Shown piece after piece: positions 11,247 to 22,825 of a stretch of 64,000 nt of DNA. A program made the position numbers and the translations under genes. Position 1 is the first letter of the stretch. Each line of letters begins with the position of its first letter. The DNA lies in contig CM051034.1 in assembly GCA_027627225.1 (NCBI GenBank), forward strand, positions 10,644,761 to 10,708,760, read 5' to 3'. Under the pieces are notes generated by a model that had not been told where the DNA came from, did not search any database, and saw only the letters and a program-made list of their open reading frames with translations. Origin of the DNA: Congeria kusceri. Taxonomy: Eukaryota > Mollusca > Bivalvia > Myida > Dreissenidae.

Positions 11247-12333
11247 GTATATCAAATTTTAATGATCCCATTTTCAAGCTTTTTTTATACTTAATATAAA
11301 GATCTGTTTGCATTTGTATATGAATCGTATTTTATGAGTTGAGGAAGTATTTCCCATTATGTATTTTGCCAATAATTAATATAATTTCTGCTAGATCAGT
11401 AGCAGCTTAGATGTCTTTATTTATTATAAGCTACATGAGATGGTGAACAACTATAGTGTTAATTAATGTAAAATAAACTAACTTCACTTTTGGTTATGCT
11501 TACAGGTATATTATGTTCAGGTATCCAAAACAAATGTTCAGTCAAATTTGAGTTGAAATAAATTATACCTATGATTTAATAAAGCAATAAACTGAGGTGG
11601 TAATTTAATAAAAACCAGTAAATAATTTATTTCTGCTATTTAACTAACCATGAATGTTATTGTTTCAAGATGATGGAAGTTGGTTCACCAACTTTTTATT
11701 GTGCAGTTCAGTGCTGGCTTCACATGTCTTCTAAACAAACAAGTATGTCAGGCACTGCAATATTAAGTGTTTCCACTACTTTTTATTAATGTGGGTGCAT
11801 CGCTTGCATATGGAAATTATAAGTAACATCTGATTTAAAATGGGTGATTTCATAAAAACTGAGGGTTTTATTGATACAACAGGGGTTATCATACTCCCAA
11901 ATACAGGTTTTGGGGACAAACTGAATATTTATAACACATTGTCACTATGTAGACCACTCTGTGTGTCATGAGGTGAATTTAATCATTGATAATCAATGTC
12001 GACCAATCATTGGTAAATGGTTAATCACTATGTGTTTATTGGAGATGTCATGTTTTGACAGTTCTGTCAGTCACAGGCAAAGTTTGTCAGTAACCAAATT
12101 ATTTTGAATGAACTACATTGATAATATAATTTAATTATAACAGTTAAATGTTATAGTTAAACATTTGTTAAATATTTTAATATCTAAATTTATATTATGT
12201 AAAATAGGAAACAAAGAAGAAATCATGTGTTATTTTCTGGTAGAGTGAATTTACCTGTTAATACCAATTGCCCCTGTTGACCAGTATTGCATTTCATAAA
12301 TATATACATAGTGTTGCATTCTTTTCTTGATTA
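11247..12333. other. AT-rich non-coding stretch
   Basis: No convincing exon or repeat boundary is visible. A short acceptor-like TTATGCTTACAG is present at about 11505 but gives no supported exon. Confidence 0.45.
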
Positions 12334-13443
12334 TGCCCCTCTTGGAAGATGCCGGGCTATGTTGCTTTGCAAATGTTGGTCAATTTTTTTCCATTAGTAT
12401 GTCGGTAGACCAAACTTTGTCCGGGCAATAACTACAAAACCCATAGACATAGGTTCTTCAAATTTGGTAGGTAGGTTAGTTATGACTAGTAGACAATCCC
12501 TATTGATATTGGGGCCAGTGGGTTTAAGGTCAAGGCCAAACTGAACTAAAGATATAAAAAACAACTTTTATTGTAAATGCTTTAAGGCCATAACCATGCC
12601 ACCCATGGGTCTAGGCTTATTAAACTTAGTAGGTTGGTTGGTCAAAATTAGTAGAGGATCACTATTTATTTTGGGTCAAAAGTCAAGATCAAATTGACCA
12701 AAAGATGATTATAAATTCCCAATAATAGTAAAATCTTGTATGGGCAATTACTTTGCAACCCTTAGGCCTAGATTATTAAAACTTGATAGGTATGATTTTG
12801 ATTAGTAGTAGAAGATCCCCATTGATTATTGGTTACTTTGGTCAAAGGTAATGGTCAAACTGACCAAATATAAAAAACCTCATAATATTGAATTCTTGTC
12901 AAACCTTGTCCAGGCAGTAACTACAAAACCATTTGGCTTAGGTTCTTCAAACTTAGTAGGTGGGTGTTCATGACATGTAGATGATCCCTATTGATGTTGG
13001 GGTCCTTGGGTGAAAAGTCAAACCAGCCAAAAGATAAAAAAAAAAAACACCCAATAATGATTAAAGGTTGTCCGGGCAATAACTGTGCAATATTTAGGCC
13101 TAAGTTTATTAAACTTGGTAGATAGCTTAATCATTAATAGCAAAGGATCCCAATTGACCATTGGGTCAAAGATAAAGGCTAAAGTGACCAAAAGATTAAA
13201 AACTGACCAATAGATCCAAAACTTTCTGTGGGCAATATCGACAGAACCCTTATACCTAGGTTCAAAAATTTCATAGGTAGGCTGGTTATGACTACAAGTA
13301 TCTCTGTTGATTATTGAGTCATAGGGTCAAAGGTTCAGGTCAAACAGACAAATAGTTGATTAAAACTTGTTTCATTATACTTGTCATTTTTACAATTTTG
13401 TACAGACTGAGACATTGTTTGGACCTAAAGGGGGGGCATACCT
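12334..13443 (+). mobile_element. Repeat element with TATGCCCC ends and ~163-bp internal units
   Basis: The left end reads TTATGCCCCTCTTGGAAG and the right end GGGGGGGCATA, a short inverted match. In between are about six or seven diverged units of ~163 bp, each with GTCCGGGCAATAACTACAAA, GGTAGGTTGGT, GATCCCTATTGATATTGGGG and GGTCAAGGTCAAACTGACCA. The same family occurs at 15668-16800. No coding capacity is seen. Confidence 0.65.
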
Positions 13444-14112
13444 GTTTTACAAACAGTTCTTATTAAGTCATGTGGGGTGAAAACTATGTGACTGGGTGAT
13501 TTAACATGAAACACTTGTTAATACCCAAGGAGCTTCAATCATATCTTTAAAATTGCTATAATTTGTTGCTTTCAGGTCAATTGGCATAATACTGGTAGAT
13601 ACATGTAATGTTTGATGCATGAACAATTGTTTGATCTGGCAACTTCAGTCTGAACATATTCCAGCACAGGGGTGTTACTGGCTAACAGCATTACTGATAT
13701 TAACCTTCGGCTGCACATTTGTCTCACTCTCAATCAATATTATACATGTACATTGTTGGTGTTTTTTTTTACAAAGTTTGTTTTCTCGTTTTTACCTGTT
13801 ATATATAATTGATTTTATATATGTATGCAAGTATAACCAACTTAATATAAATTTGATGTTACAATATATATTTTAAAGGCTGTATTTTAAGATATTTTCA
13901 ATGTACATATGACATGAATATGTATGAATGGTAACCTGCATCAGTTTGATACATTGGGGTACCTGCAACTGATCAATAGTTGCAGTTAGAAACAGGACAG
14001 TATCTTCTATTGACATAGCAGTGTCATGTCACATGTATTAATACAAATTTTGTTAATTGTGACTTTGTCTAATTTTGTCTTATTGAAAGAATAACAATTT
14101 GTTGATTTACAG
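13444..14112. other. Non-coding, probable intron
   Basis: No repeat or exon was recognised up to the acceptor at 14112. An open frame of 85 codons (13619-13876) is AT-rich and lacks support. Confidence 0.4.
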
Positions 14113-14181
14113 AAATCCATATGTGCAGTTGACTCTCAAAACCCCCAGCCAAAACAACCATGTTTATCATCGTTTCTGAAG
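14113..14181 (+). CDS. Candidate internal exon, unknown protein
   Basis: A 69-nt segment sits between an acceptor (TTGTTGATTTACAG, ending 14112) and a donor (CTGAAG|GTATGT). Two frames matter. Phase 0 is open throughout (KSICAVDSQNPQPKQPCLSS...). In the frame that follows the phase-2 donor at 5929, it reads NPYVQLTLKTPSQNNHVYHR plus one residue, then TGA at 14177-14179. The latter would make this the last coding exon of the gene starting near 5.7 kb. The first would allow joining in phase 0 to the terminal exon at 18375. Which is used cannot be decided from sequence alone. Confidence 0.4.
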
Positions 14182-14208
14182 GTATGTTAAGTAGTGGAAA
14201 ATTATTAA

Positions 14209-14820
14209 CCTGACACTCATTAATCTTCGTGACAAACCGTAAGTGTGTTCGGTTGTTTGCGTTGTTTAGGACGTGTTTCTATGATAGGAGTTTATGTTGA
14301 TATAGATTTAAATACGGGATAGCGAGAGTGATATTTAATGGTCGTGTGGTATAAGTGCTAGCGCTTCACGCCATCGAACCGAGTTCGATTCCGTCTGACA
14401 ATGACCTTTTTTTTTAAAAATGTTATGAGTTATTCTTAAAATATGCAGATCATGAGATATCAATTAAAAAATGTATAATCTTTTTTTGTGTTACTGTTAT
14501 ATTTGAATTATTTGTATAGTACATTTACCAATGTTTCAATTACAATCACACACTCAATGGATAAATCGTGAAAAACGTCAGTACTAACCCGCAACAAAAT
14601 GTGTAAAATAAAATGTTTATCAAATGTCAATGCCGAGACTCAAACTCAAAACTTGGCAATGCCAGCGCGGGATCTGTTCCACTACACCATTCGCGCTGTA
14701 TGATATCTAAACTAATACGATATCAATTTACATTGTAGTATTGCCTACGCTACGCTCGATACATGTCGTGGTATCTATGAATAAATCCCGATTGTTTACG
14801 GAATATTCATGAGTATCAGG
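14209..14820. mobile_element. MITE with TTAA target sites and two tRNA-like arms
   Basis: The ends CCTGACACTCATTAAT (14209-14224) and ATTCATGAGTATCAGG (14805-14820) are inverted repeats with two mismatches, flanked directly by TTAA (14205-14208 and 14821-14824). TTAA duplication is typical of piggyBac and Kolobok families. The flanks are also symmetrical (AAATTATTAA / TTAATAATTT), so the TIR could be longer. Inside, 14340-14405 (+) and 14630-14702 (-) both look tRNA-derived, with B-box-like GAGTTCGATTCC and GAGTTTGAGTC, in opposite orientation. No protein is encoded. Confidence 0.7.
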
Positions 14821-15080
14821 TTAATAATTTCGCACTATAAGCCATAGATGTATCGGCATCAACATTTAGTTAGATTAATTTTATTATTGGTGATACTTGC
14901 TGATTCAATCCGATTACACATTATGTCTTATCTAAGAAATATAGTGATTATTTTGTGACCCACTCAGAGTTATTTATTATTTAATCATTAGATGTTTTTT
15001 GTTTTTCACATGTTCAGCAGATGTGAATTTTGAGTATCTTGTGTAACTTTAAGCTACAATCACGGAATTTTTTATACGAT

Positions 15081-15385
15081 AGGAAAAGATCTAGGATCAA
15101 GAAAGGTACATGGCGCTGCTAAAATCAGCAGGGTGCAAAACCGGCCCAGTTTGTTGACATTATCTAATAATTGACTAAAGCCAGGGTTATTATGAGTCTA
15201 ATGCTAGCAATTAAGATTTTTAAGCACAGTCTATTAATTTGTCTGTCAACATTTGCAACAATATATTGAAGTTCAAAAGACATTCAACATTTTCTGTGTT
15301 GACCAGCCCAGAGGGGCAGCAGGGGAGGGGGGACCAAAAAGTAGCAGAGTGCAGCACCCTGCTATTCCGCTCTTGATCTTTTCCT
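15081..15385. mobile_element. Short TIR (MITE-like) element
   Basis: AGGAAAAGATC (15081-15091) and GATCTTTTCCT (15375-15385) are exact 11-bp inverted repeats, followed inwards by matching GATCAAGA/TCTTGATC. The interior contains CAGGGTGC and GCAGCACCCTGC stretches. A diverged relative lies at ~10041-10275. No target duplication could be assigned. Confidence 0.55.
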
Positions 15386-15667
15386 TCTGAATAGCCTATG
15401 TGGTTGAAGCACTATGACATATTTATAGGTACAGCTATTTAACTGTAATAAGTACAACCTACTCACTTATACCAGAGTTCACCTTATATATGAGGAAGTG
15501 TCCATTTATCTTTCACTAGTATGCTTTTAATCAATTTTGGGGGAGAATATGCAAATATTTTTACAAATGTGTTTGCAGTGACTAGGCAGTAGAAGGTCAA
15601 GGGCAGACTACATTGACAGTGTCCTGCACCAAGGTATGGGCTGGTCAGCACTGAAATCACTTGATTA

Positions 15668-16800
15668 TTATGCCCCTTTCGAAAAAGCGGGAGTATATTG
15701 CTTTGCAAATGTCGGTCGGTGTGTCCATTGGTCCGTCTGTCAGTAGACCTAACCATATGTTGTTCTTGAAACTTGCAAGGAAGGTTGGTTATGACTTGTA
15801 GAGGATCCTTATTGATTTTGGGGTCAGTGGGGCACAGGTCAAGATCAAATTGACCAAAGGTTTAAACAAAATTAATGACCAATAATCGTAAAAGCTTGTC
15901 GGATGAATAACTTAGCAACCTTTAAGAATTGGTTCTTACAACCTGGTAGGTAGGTTGGTCATGACTAGTAAAGGGTCCCTATTGATTTTGGGGGCCTTAG
16001 GTCAAAGATCATGGTCAAACTGACCAAAATATGATAAACGAAAACACCCAATAATTGTAAAACCTTGTCCGGGCAATAACTTTTTAAACCCTGGAGTTGG
16101 ATTCTTAAAACTTGATAGGTCAGTTGTTCATGACCAGTAGAGGATCTCTATTGATAATTGGGTTTTTGGATCAAAATTCAAGGTCAAACCGACCAAAGAT
16201 TATAAAAAAACAATATTGAATAATTGAAACATTGTACGGGCAATAACTACAGAACCCTTGGCCTAGGTTCTTCAAACTTGGTAGGTAGGTTGGTCATGAC
16301 ATGTAGAGGATCTCTATTGATTTTGGGCTTCCAAGGTCAAAGGTCAGTGTCAAACTGCCCCAAAGATAATACAAAGACATTTCATAATTGTAATAGCTTG
16401 GCCAAGCACTTGTAATTTGGTCATTGATTGGTCATTCCTAGCAGATGATCCCATTTGACTGTTGGGTCAATGGGGTCAAATGCCAATGTCAAAGTGACAG
16501 AAACTTGTGAAAACTGACAAAAAGATGTAAAAACTGATCAATAGATGCAAAACTTTGACCAGGCAAAAAATACAGAACTCTTACGCTTAGGTTCTTTAAA
16601 CTTTGTAGGTAAGCTGGTCTTGACTAAAGATTCCTATTGATAATTGTGTCCTTGGGTCAAAGGCCAAGGTCAAACTGATCAATGGTAGTCAAACATTGTC
16701 CAGGCAATACCTGTAGAACTCTTAGGCTTGGGTTTGTAAAATGTATTAGGTAGATGGGTTATGACAACAAGTAGAAAAAAGTTCAAACTGACAAAAAGAT
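15668..16800 (+). mobile_element. Second copy of the TATGCCCC-type ~163-bp repeat element
   Basis: It starts TTATGCCCCTTTCGAAAAAG (15668 on) and holds about seven diverged units with GTCCGGGCAATAAC (e.g. 16068, 16237), GGTAGGTTGGTCATGAC and GATCCCTATTGATTTTGGGG. The right end is not cleanly preserved. It is the same family and orientation as 12334-13443; open frames through it are repeat-derived. Confidence 0.6.
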
Positions 16801-18374
16801 GAAAAAAAAACATGGACAATCTTTAAAAATATCAATATCTACATGTAATAAGCCACGACATAGCACTGTGTTGCTAATGCTAAAATGATAATAGCTCCCC
16901 ATATGCTAATAATAAAAACAACAATGTACTTCTTTCAACCCAAGATCTCTTCCTATTGAATGTGGGACAGAATCTTGTGTTTCAACTCGTATAGTTCAAG
17001 GTCTTCAATGGCCCGTATGTTAGCATTTCATAGAACATAGTGTCCATGCTTATTCTGCTGCACCTTCAGAAATTTTGACAGGAAGGATTAAGCCAGTTTC
17101 ACGTTTTCTTCTTCTTGGGGAGACAAACTGCTTCCAGAAAAATGTAGGAATATTGGTCACAAATGTTCGTCATGGATATGGCTGTGAGTTGCGAACAAAA
17201 TGCCAGCTTTATCTTAAATAATATAACAATGTTATTTGTGTTTCCTCGGGGCATCTTGTTCATTGGCACGAACATTGTTTTTCAGTACAAACACATTGCC
17301 TTAAGAATTGAATACATGTACGTCATTTGTATGGTACAAAGTTGTTCAGTGTTGGTTAGTCTTAATATTAAGAACTTTTTGTGTAGAGTAACTACTAAAA
17401 TCCTAGGTCAACGAATTAAACTTGCTGATTAAATAATTGCAATATTTCCATAGTATGTTTTGTTCATGTCCAAGTTTTACAGTTCACATGATTTTACTTG
17501 GGGAACATTTACTAAACTTTGTATGATTGTTCCTTGCATGGTGTGTTACCAGACTTTTTCAGTTCCATGTAATATAAGGAAAACTCAAGTTGTCATGATA
17601 AATTAAAGCTGAGCTTGTAAGGAACCACTGGTCAGATTTCCACAGAAATGGCCCTTGTATGAACCTCTACCAAATCCATTCAAGTCACTTTGATCCCATT
17701 ACATAGTCACCAGTGGACTGGGCTGTTTCAAGAAACATGTACTAGGGCTATATTGAAAACTTGTAAAATACTGTGTGAAGCTAGTGTATCAAATGAAAAG
17801 ACACTATGTTCGTGTTAACTTCAACTCTACCAGATTTTTAACTACTATATTTGTTCATTAAAAGAAGAACCGCTCTGGCCCTGGGTGGGGGTTATCTTTT
17901 TAATATGTTAAGATGTAATGAGACATGTTCTGTAAAATCAAAAATAATGGAAGCAATTAGAACAAATGCATTGTTTACTTCTTTAACCCAAGCCAGATGC
18001 TCCTGTTACAGGTTATTACTGAGTAGTCAGGGAACTGGTATGCACCATTCAAAGGTTGAATTTCCCGTTGTGTATAGCAAGAATATTTAACCATTTCACA
18101 GAAAACGTCAACTGTGACCTTGACCTTAAAAACATTTTGGCGGTGTCTGATACTACCCTCACAATATTTTAAAAATTGTTTATAGCTTTAATGCATAAAC
18201 AATTATGTATGACAGTTTAATTAATATGCATGTCGTTAATAGCTTAGTTGTCAATTATATTGATTATTTCCATTGTTGTTGTGTGTTTATGTATGTGATT
18301 TACGATATAATTGAGATAAAAATAACATTTTATTACAACAAATAAAGTGCTACATATATATTTTTTTCTTTCAG
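16801..18374. other. Non-coding, probable intron or intergenic DNA
   Basis: No exon was supported. Open frames at 17163-17432 and 17851-18090 are not flanked by convincing signals and have no recognisable motif. The region ends in a strong polypyrimidine tract (TTTTTTTCTTTCAG) at 18374. Confidence 0.4.
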
Positions 18375-18457
18375 TGTTCTTTGCGACGGGTGTTTGCAGT
18401 TCACGAGAAGCCAGTCACCTGTGTGTTACAATGGTCTGTATGCTGAAAAGAAATAAA
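18375..18457 (+). CDS. Candidate terminal exon with poly(A) signal, unknown protein
   Basis: A very strong acceptor (ATTTTTTTCTTTCAG) is followed by a frame of 23 codons (CSLRRVFAVHEKPVTCVLQW...) ending at TGA 18444-18446. AATAAA lies only 5 nt further on, at 18452-18457. The frame is in phase 0, compatible with the fully open frame of the exon at 14113-14181. The alternative is that this exon is 3' untranslated sequence. Protein not recognised. Confidence 0.4.
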
Positions 18458-18498
18458 TTTATTGTTGATGTTGTATTGTTTGAGTTGTATTGAATATA

Positions 18499-18798
18499 GG
18501 CCCGGCTAGCTCAGTTGGTAGAGCGCTAGACTGTCAATCCGGGGATCGTGAGTTCGAACCCCAGCCCGGCCACATAACTTGTGTGGGGATTGGTCATGAA
18601 ATTATTTCTACGGCCATTCTCCCCCTACCTCTGATTCAAGTAGGGCAGTTGTCAGTTACTGGCATAGGTATGTGCACTAAGTACTGGTAAAGCGCTTAAT
18701 TCGGCTAAGCGTGCCCTCGAAAAGTGTGAGTAGGTGAACTGACCGCCGTGATATGACCGAAATACTGTTAAAAACGGCGAAAAATACAAACAAACAAG
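18499..18798 (+). mobile_element. tRNA-derived SINE, family A copy 1
   Basis: The head (18499-18572) folds as a near-complete tRNA-like cloverleaf: acceptor GGCCCGG/CCCGGCC pairs at 6 of 7 positions, with A-box TAGCTCAGTTGG, anticodon loop CTGTCAA (GTC at the anticodon position) and B-box GAGTTCGAACCCC. A ~200-bp body and a tail CAAACAAACAA follow. A second copy is at 44816-45147 with the same body, so it is a SINE and not an isolated tRNA gene. Open frames inside are not genes. Confidence 0.85.
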
Positions 18799-18800
18799 AA

Positions 18801-19158
18801 TTTCATTTCCTTCCATCAGACATATGTTGAAAATTTAGTTTTTTAAATGACCACTGCACATAATGTTTAGCGTATTACAAATGACCTTAGAATATTAACA
18901 ACCAGAATTATTGCTGTCTAAAACGTGTTTGAAAAATACTTAGACAATATTTCCCATTTTTTCAAGTAAATTCATGAAATTTCATTTCCTTCCATCAGAC
19001 ATATGTTGAAAATTTAGTTTTTTAAATGACCACTGCACATAATGTTTAGCGTATTATAAATGACCTTAGAATATTAACAACCAGAATTATTGCTGTCTAA
19101 AACGTGTTTGAAAAATACTTAGACAATATTTCCCTTTTTTTCAAGTAAATTCATGTAT
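18801..19158. repeat. Tandem duplication, 2 x 179 bp
   Basis: The block beginning TTTCATTTCCTTCCATCAGA at 18801 is repeated at 18980 with only a couple of substitutions. It starts immediately after the SINE tail. Near-identity implies a recent duplication. Confidence 0.95.
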
Positions 19159-21119
19159 ATGCTTTTACTCGATTTGTTCTTTTCATGTAATGATTAAACG
19201 TTATAAATTGATTTAGTCAATTAAACTTGCCCCAAATGTTAACAAGGATGATTCGTGGAACACAGCAGAGTGTCCGCTTTGAATTAACACAATTTCGAAT
19301 ATAATAGTAGTTTACATTTTCAGATATGTATAATTGTTTAGATCGTGAATGCTCTTGCTACGGAATTCTAACCTCAATTTAGTGAAAACTATCCGAATAT
19401 GTTGGTTTTTGTATTGTCCAAACATGTTACTTAAGTTACATGATATGAAACACAACACATAATACACGTGTTTTCCGAATCGGACCGCTTAGCATGGTTA
19501 TACACTATTCAGATAGGTAAACAGACTGTGTTAATGAAAGTTTACGTGATTGACAGTATTTTTTCGATTAAAAAAAACGGTTTTAATATATTGTAGGCCC
19601 TGTATGAAAACGATAGTGTCAGAGCTGTATTCATTTTTTTTTGTACTTTGTACAAAGACATATTGTCTTCCAATGCGGATTTGGTGGCTTTAACCTTCGA
19701 TGCAATTTTTTCTCGTCCTTGTTTTTACTTTAACTGCTCTACTATCATTACAACGTTTATGTGCAAATTAATTATAGACTGGAATATTGTGCTACTTTCA
19801 CAACCGAACAAAACCAAGCAAAGTTATGCAAGAAAAACCCCGTCACAACAAGTTTAAACTGTTTATTGTGTTGAAAGTCAATGGCTTATTGCCTATGCGG
19901 AAAATGTTTAGTAAAGATGACGAATTCATAAACCCATATATTCATGTTGTTTCCATCATGCCACTGTAATTTCCAAATTTAAGATACAAATACTGCTGTA
20001 AACAATAACATGATTTGGCTTCTTTCGTGTTTATTTTGCATGGTATTCACATATAAAATGGTCCGGTTGAAGCCAGTCAGTCTATATGGTGATGTTTATA
20101 TGTTCCTGTCCCTCGAAGTACCCGGTAGTCGTAAGTATGGATCAAATACCTGTATAAATATCGTCTTCGATGCATACAAAAACTTCGTATGCAACAAATA
20201 TAATGTAAAAAGGTGAACTGGGATTTCAATGTTTCAACAATGAGCTATGATTTTGCATGTATGCATATCCATGATCCAACAATAATGGTGTACTAAATAT
20301 GGTCGACAGCGTACTTAACTGGGCTATTTTTATGGTATGCTAATTGGTCCATTCCCATTACAATACATGTTTATGTGCGTGCTTCGCATACTTACACATT
20401 TACGAATGCACGCAATCTTTACAATGCGGTGAAAATCTGTGAGACATTTCAGTGCTTTGATTATGATTGATGAATAAATTTCTTTACAGCCTCCAATCTG
20501 TTGTCATTCAAAAGCGTAATTACACTTATTATGAGTCCTAAATTTATTTGTATAAAATTTTACTTTTCGTTCCGAAAAGCTAACACATTTATTCATATTA
20601 CGTTCTCTTATCATATATCTTGTGTATTCTATAACGATATCCGAATTAAATTTATCCGAAAGTACGAAATAGAGCAGTTTACAAACAACAAACAAATATT
20701 GATAAAATTACAAATAATTATAAGATAACCCAGTTAAATGTTACTCTTTATTAATTAAGGGAAAATAAGACGTAAATTTGGTGTACCTGTTTAAAAATAA
20801 GGCAATTTCACATGACGGTTACAATACACTAAATTTTTAAGTGCTCATGGTGTATAATTATGAACAGCTAGGACGACTGCATTATCCAAATATTTCAAAC
20901 CATCATACAATTACTTGAAAAACTACCATACAATGTATCTCTGTAAACGCTACGATAATATCCAGTCTGTAGAGTGTCTTGGCTTCTAGAAAACACTTGT
21001 CGACGGTGTTTTCCGACTTTTCTGCATATAACTAAGACAATACGTAGCGCAAAGAAAATATACTGTACTAAAAGGTTATGGGTAAACTGTCTAGTATATA
21101 TACAACCATTTCCCATTTT
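19159..21119. other. AT-rich non-coding stretch
   Basis: Several 60-75 codon open frames occur (e.g. 19648-19857, 20010-20216, 20501-20728), but none has a recognisable motif or paired splice signals. No repeat boundary was seen. Confidence 0.45.
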
Positions 21120-22200
21120 AGCCTACTGAACAGATATGCAGTGCAATGGATAATGCCTAGTAGATGAATATCCCAGCTACACGACCATCTTACGTTGTAC
21201 TGAACAGATACTCAGTGCAATGGATAATGACTAGTTGACAGTAATCCCCGCTACACAACCATCTCACATATCAGATACGCAGTAAAATGGATAATGCAGT
21301 GTATATAGATATACCCGCTACCCGACCATCATCTGTACTGCATCTAATGCCTAGTAGATGGATATACCCGCTACACGACTATCTTACATTGTACTGCACA
21401 GATAATCAGTGCAATGGATAATGACTAGTAGATGGATATACCCGCTACACGACTATCTTACATTGTACTGCACAGATAATCAGTGCAATGGATAATGACT
21501 AGTAGATGGATATACCCGCTACACGACTATCTTACATTGTACTGCACAGATAATCAGTGCAATGGATAATGACTAGTAGATGGATATACCCGCTACACGA
21601 CTATCTTACATTGTACTGCACAGATAATCAGTGCAATGGATAATGACTAGTAGATGGATATACCCGCTTTATACGACTGAACAGATAATCAGGTTAATAT
21701 TTAGTTGGATATTCCCGCTACATGACCATTGGCCGTACTACTGAACAGATACTAAGTGCAATGGATAATGTCTAGTAGATAGATAACCCCGCTACACGAC
21801 TATTTCACCTTATACCGAACAGATACGCAGTACAATGCATTATGCCTAGTAGATAGATACCTCGCTTCACGGCCATCTTTTTTTGTACTGAACAGATACT
21901 AAGTGCAATGGATAATGTCTAGTAGATAGATAATCCCGCTACACGACTATTTCACCTTATACCGAACAGATACGCAGTACAATGCATTATGCCTAGTAGA
22001 TAGATACCCCGCTTCACGACCACCTTTTTTATGTACTGAACAGATACTCAGTTCATGGATAATGCCTAGTAGATATCCCCACTTCACGACCACCTCCCAT
22101 ATTACTGAATAGATAGGCAACTTGCAACTGATGACTTTGGTAGAGAGATATCCCCGGTACCCGGCCAACTCCAGTATTACTGAACAGGTAGGCAGTATAA
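21120..22200. repeat. 74-bp minisatellite with homogeneous core and diverged flanks
   Basis: The unit includes TAGTAGATGGATATACCCGC, TACACGACTATCTTACATTG and TACTGCACAGATAATCAGTG. Between about 21352 and 21660, four units are essentially identical at 74-bp spacing. On both sides (21120-21350 and 21660-22200) the same motifs recur in diverged, partly deleted units. This is the pattern expected when unequal exchange keeps the middle of an array homogeneous. Confidence 0.93.
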
Positions 22201-22364
22201 CAATTAGTTGCCTAGTGAGAGCGATAATAACACTCTTCGTGCATTACATGGCCATAAGAGTAGGGCATTGAACACCCAACATCGTGGTGTATGCATGATC
22301 TCTCCCAGGTAGTGTAGCGATTTGACCATAGATAAACCTGGTGCTTGTTTTGATGAACGAATCC

Positions 22365-22825
22365 CGTACGTACGCATGCATGTATGTATGGACGTATTTA
22401 TGCATGTATGTGCATGGACGCACGTATGTATGTATGTGTGTATGTATGAATGGACGCCCGTATGCATGGACGCACGTATGTAGGTATGGACGCATGTATG
22501 TATGAACGCACGTATACATGTATGGACGCATGTATGGATGTATGTATGTGTGTATGGACGTACGTATGTATGTATGTATGGACGCATGTATGTATGTGTG
22601 TATGGACGCACGTATGCATGTGTGTATGGACGCATGTGTGTATGGACACACGTATTGATGTATGCATTTGTACGCTTGTATGTATGTACATGTACGCACG
22701 TATGTGTGTATGTACGTCCGTATGCATGTACATATGGACGAACGTATGCCTGTATGTATGGACGCACGTATGTATGTATGTGTGTATGGACGCACTTATG
22801 TATGTATGTACATGTACGCACGAAA
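22365..22825. repeat. Degenerate TATG/GACGCACG tetranucleotide-based repeat
   Basis: About 460 bp built from TATG, CATG, TGTG and GGACGCACG words, mostly as ~16-32 bp higher-order units (GTATGGACGCACGTATGTAT). Because its length pattern is a multiple of four with few stops, it is open in several frames on both strands. Those frames are artefacts of the repeat. Confidence 0.95.

Noticed and set aside
10337..11255. Minus-strand frames of 70-140 codons with repeating VYSKFQVNNLCS-type motifs
   Set aside because: They follow the ~160-bp tandem repeat, with the peptide period equal to the DNA period, and are diverged and broken.
18499..18573. Functional tRNA gene with GTC anticodon
   Set aside because: The head folds well, but the same sequence with the same downstream body and CAAA tail recurs at 44816, which identifies it as a SINE. 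Its T-stem is also poorly paired.
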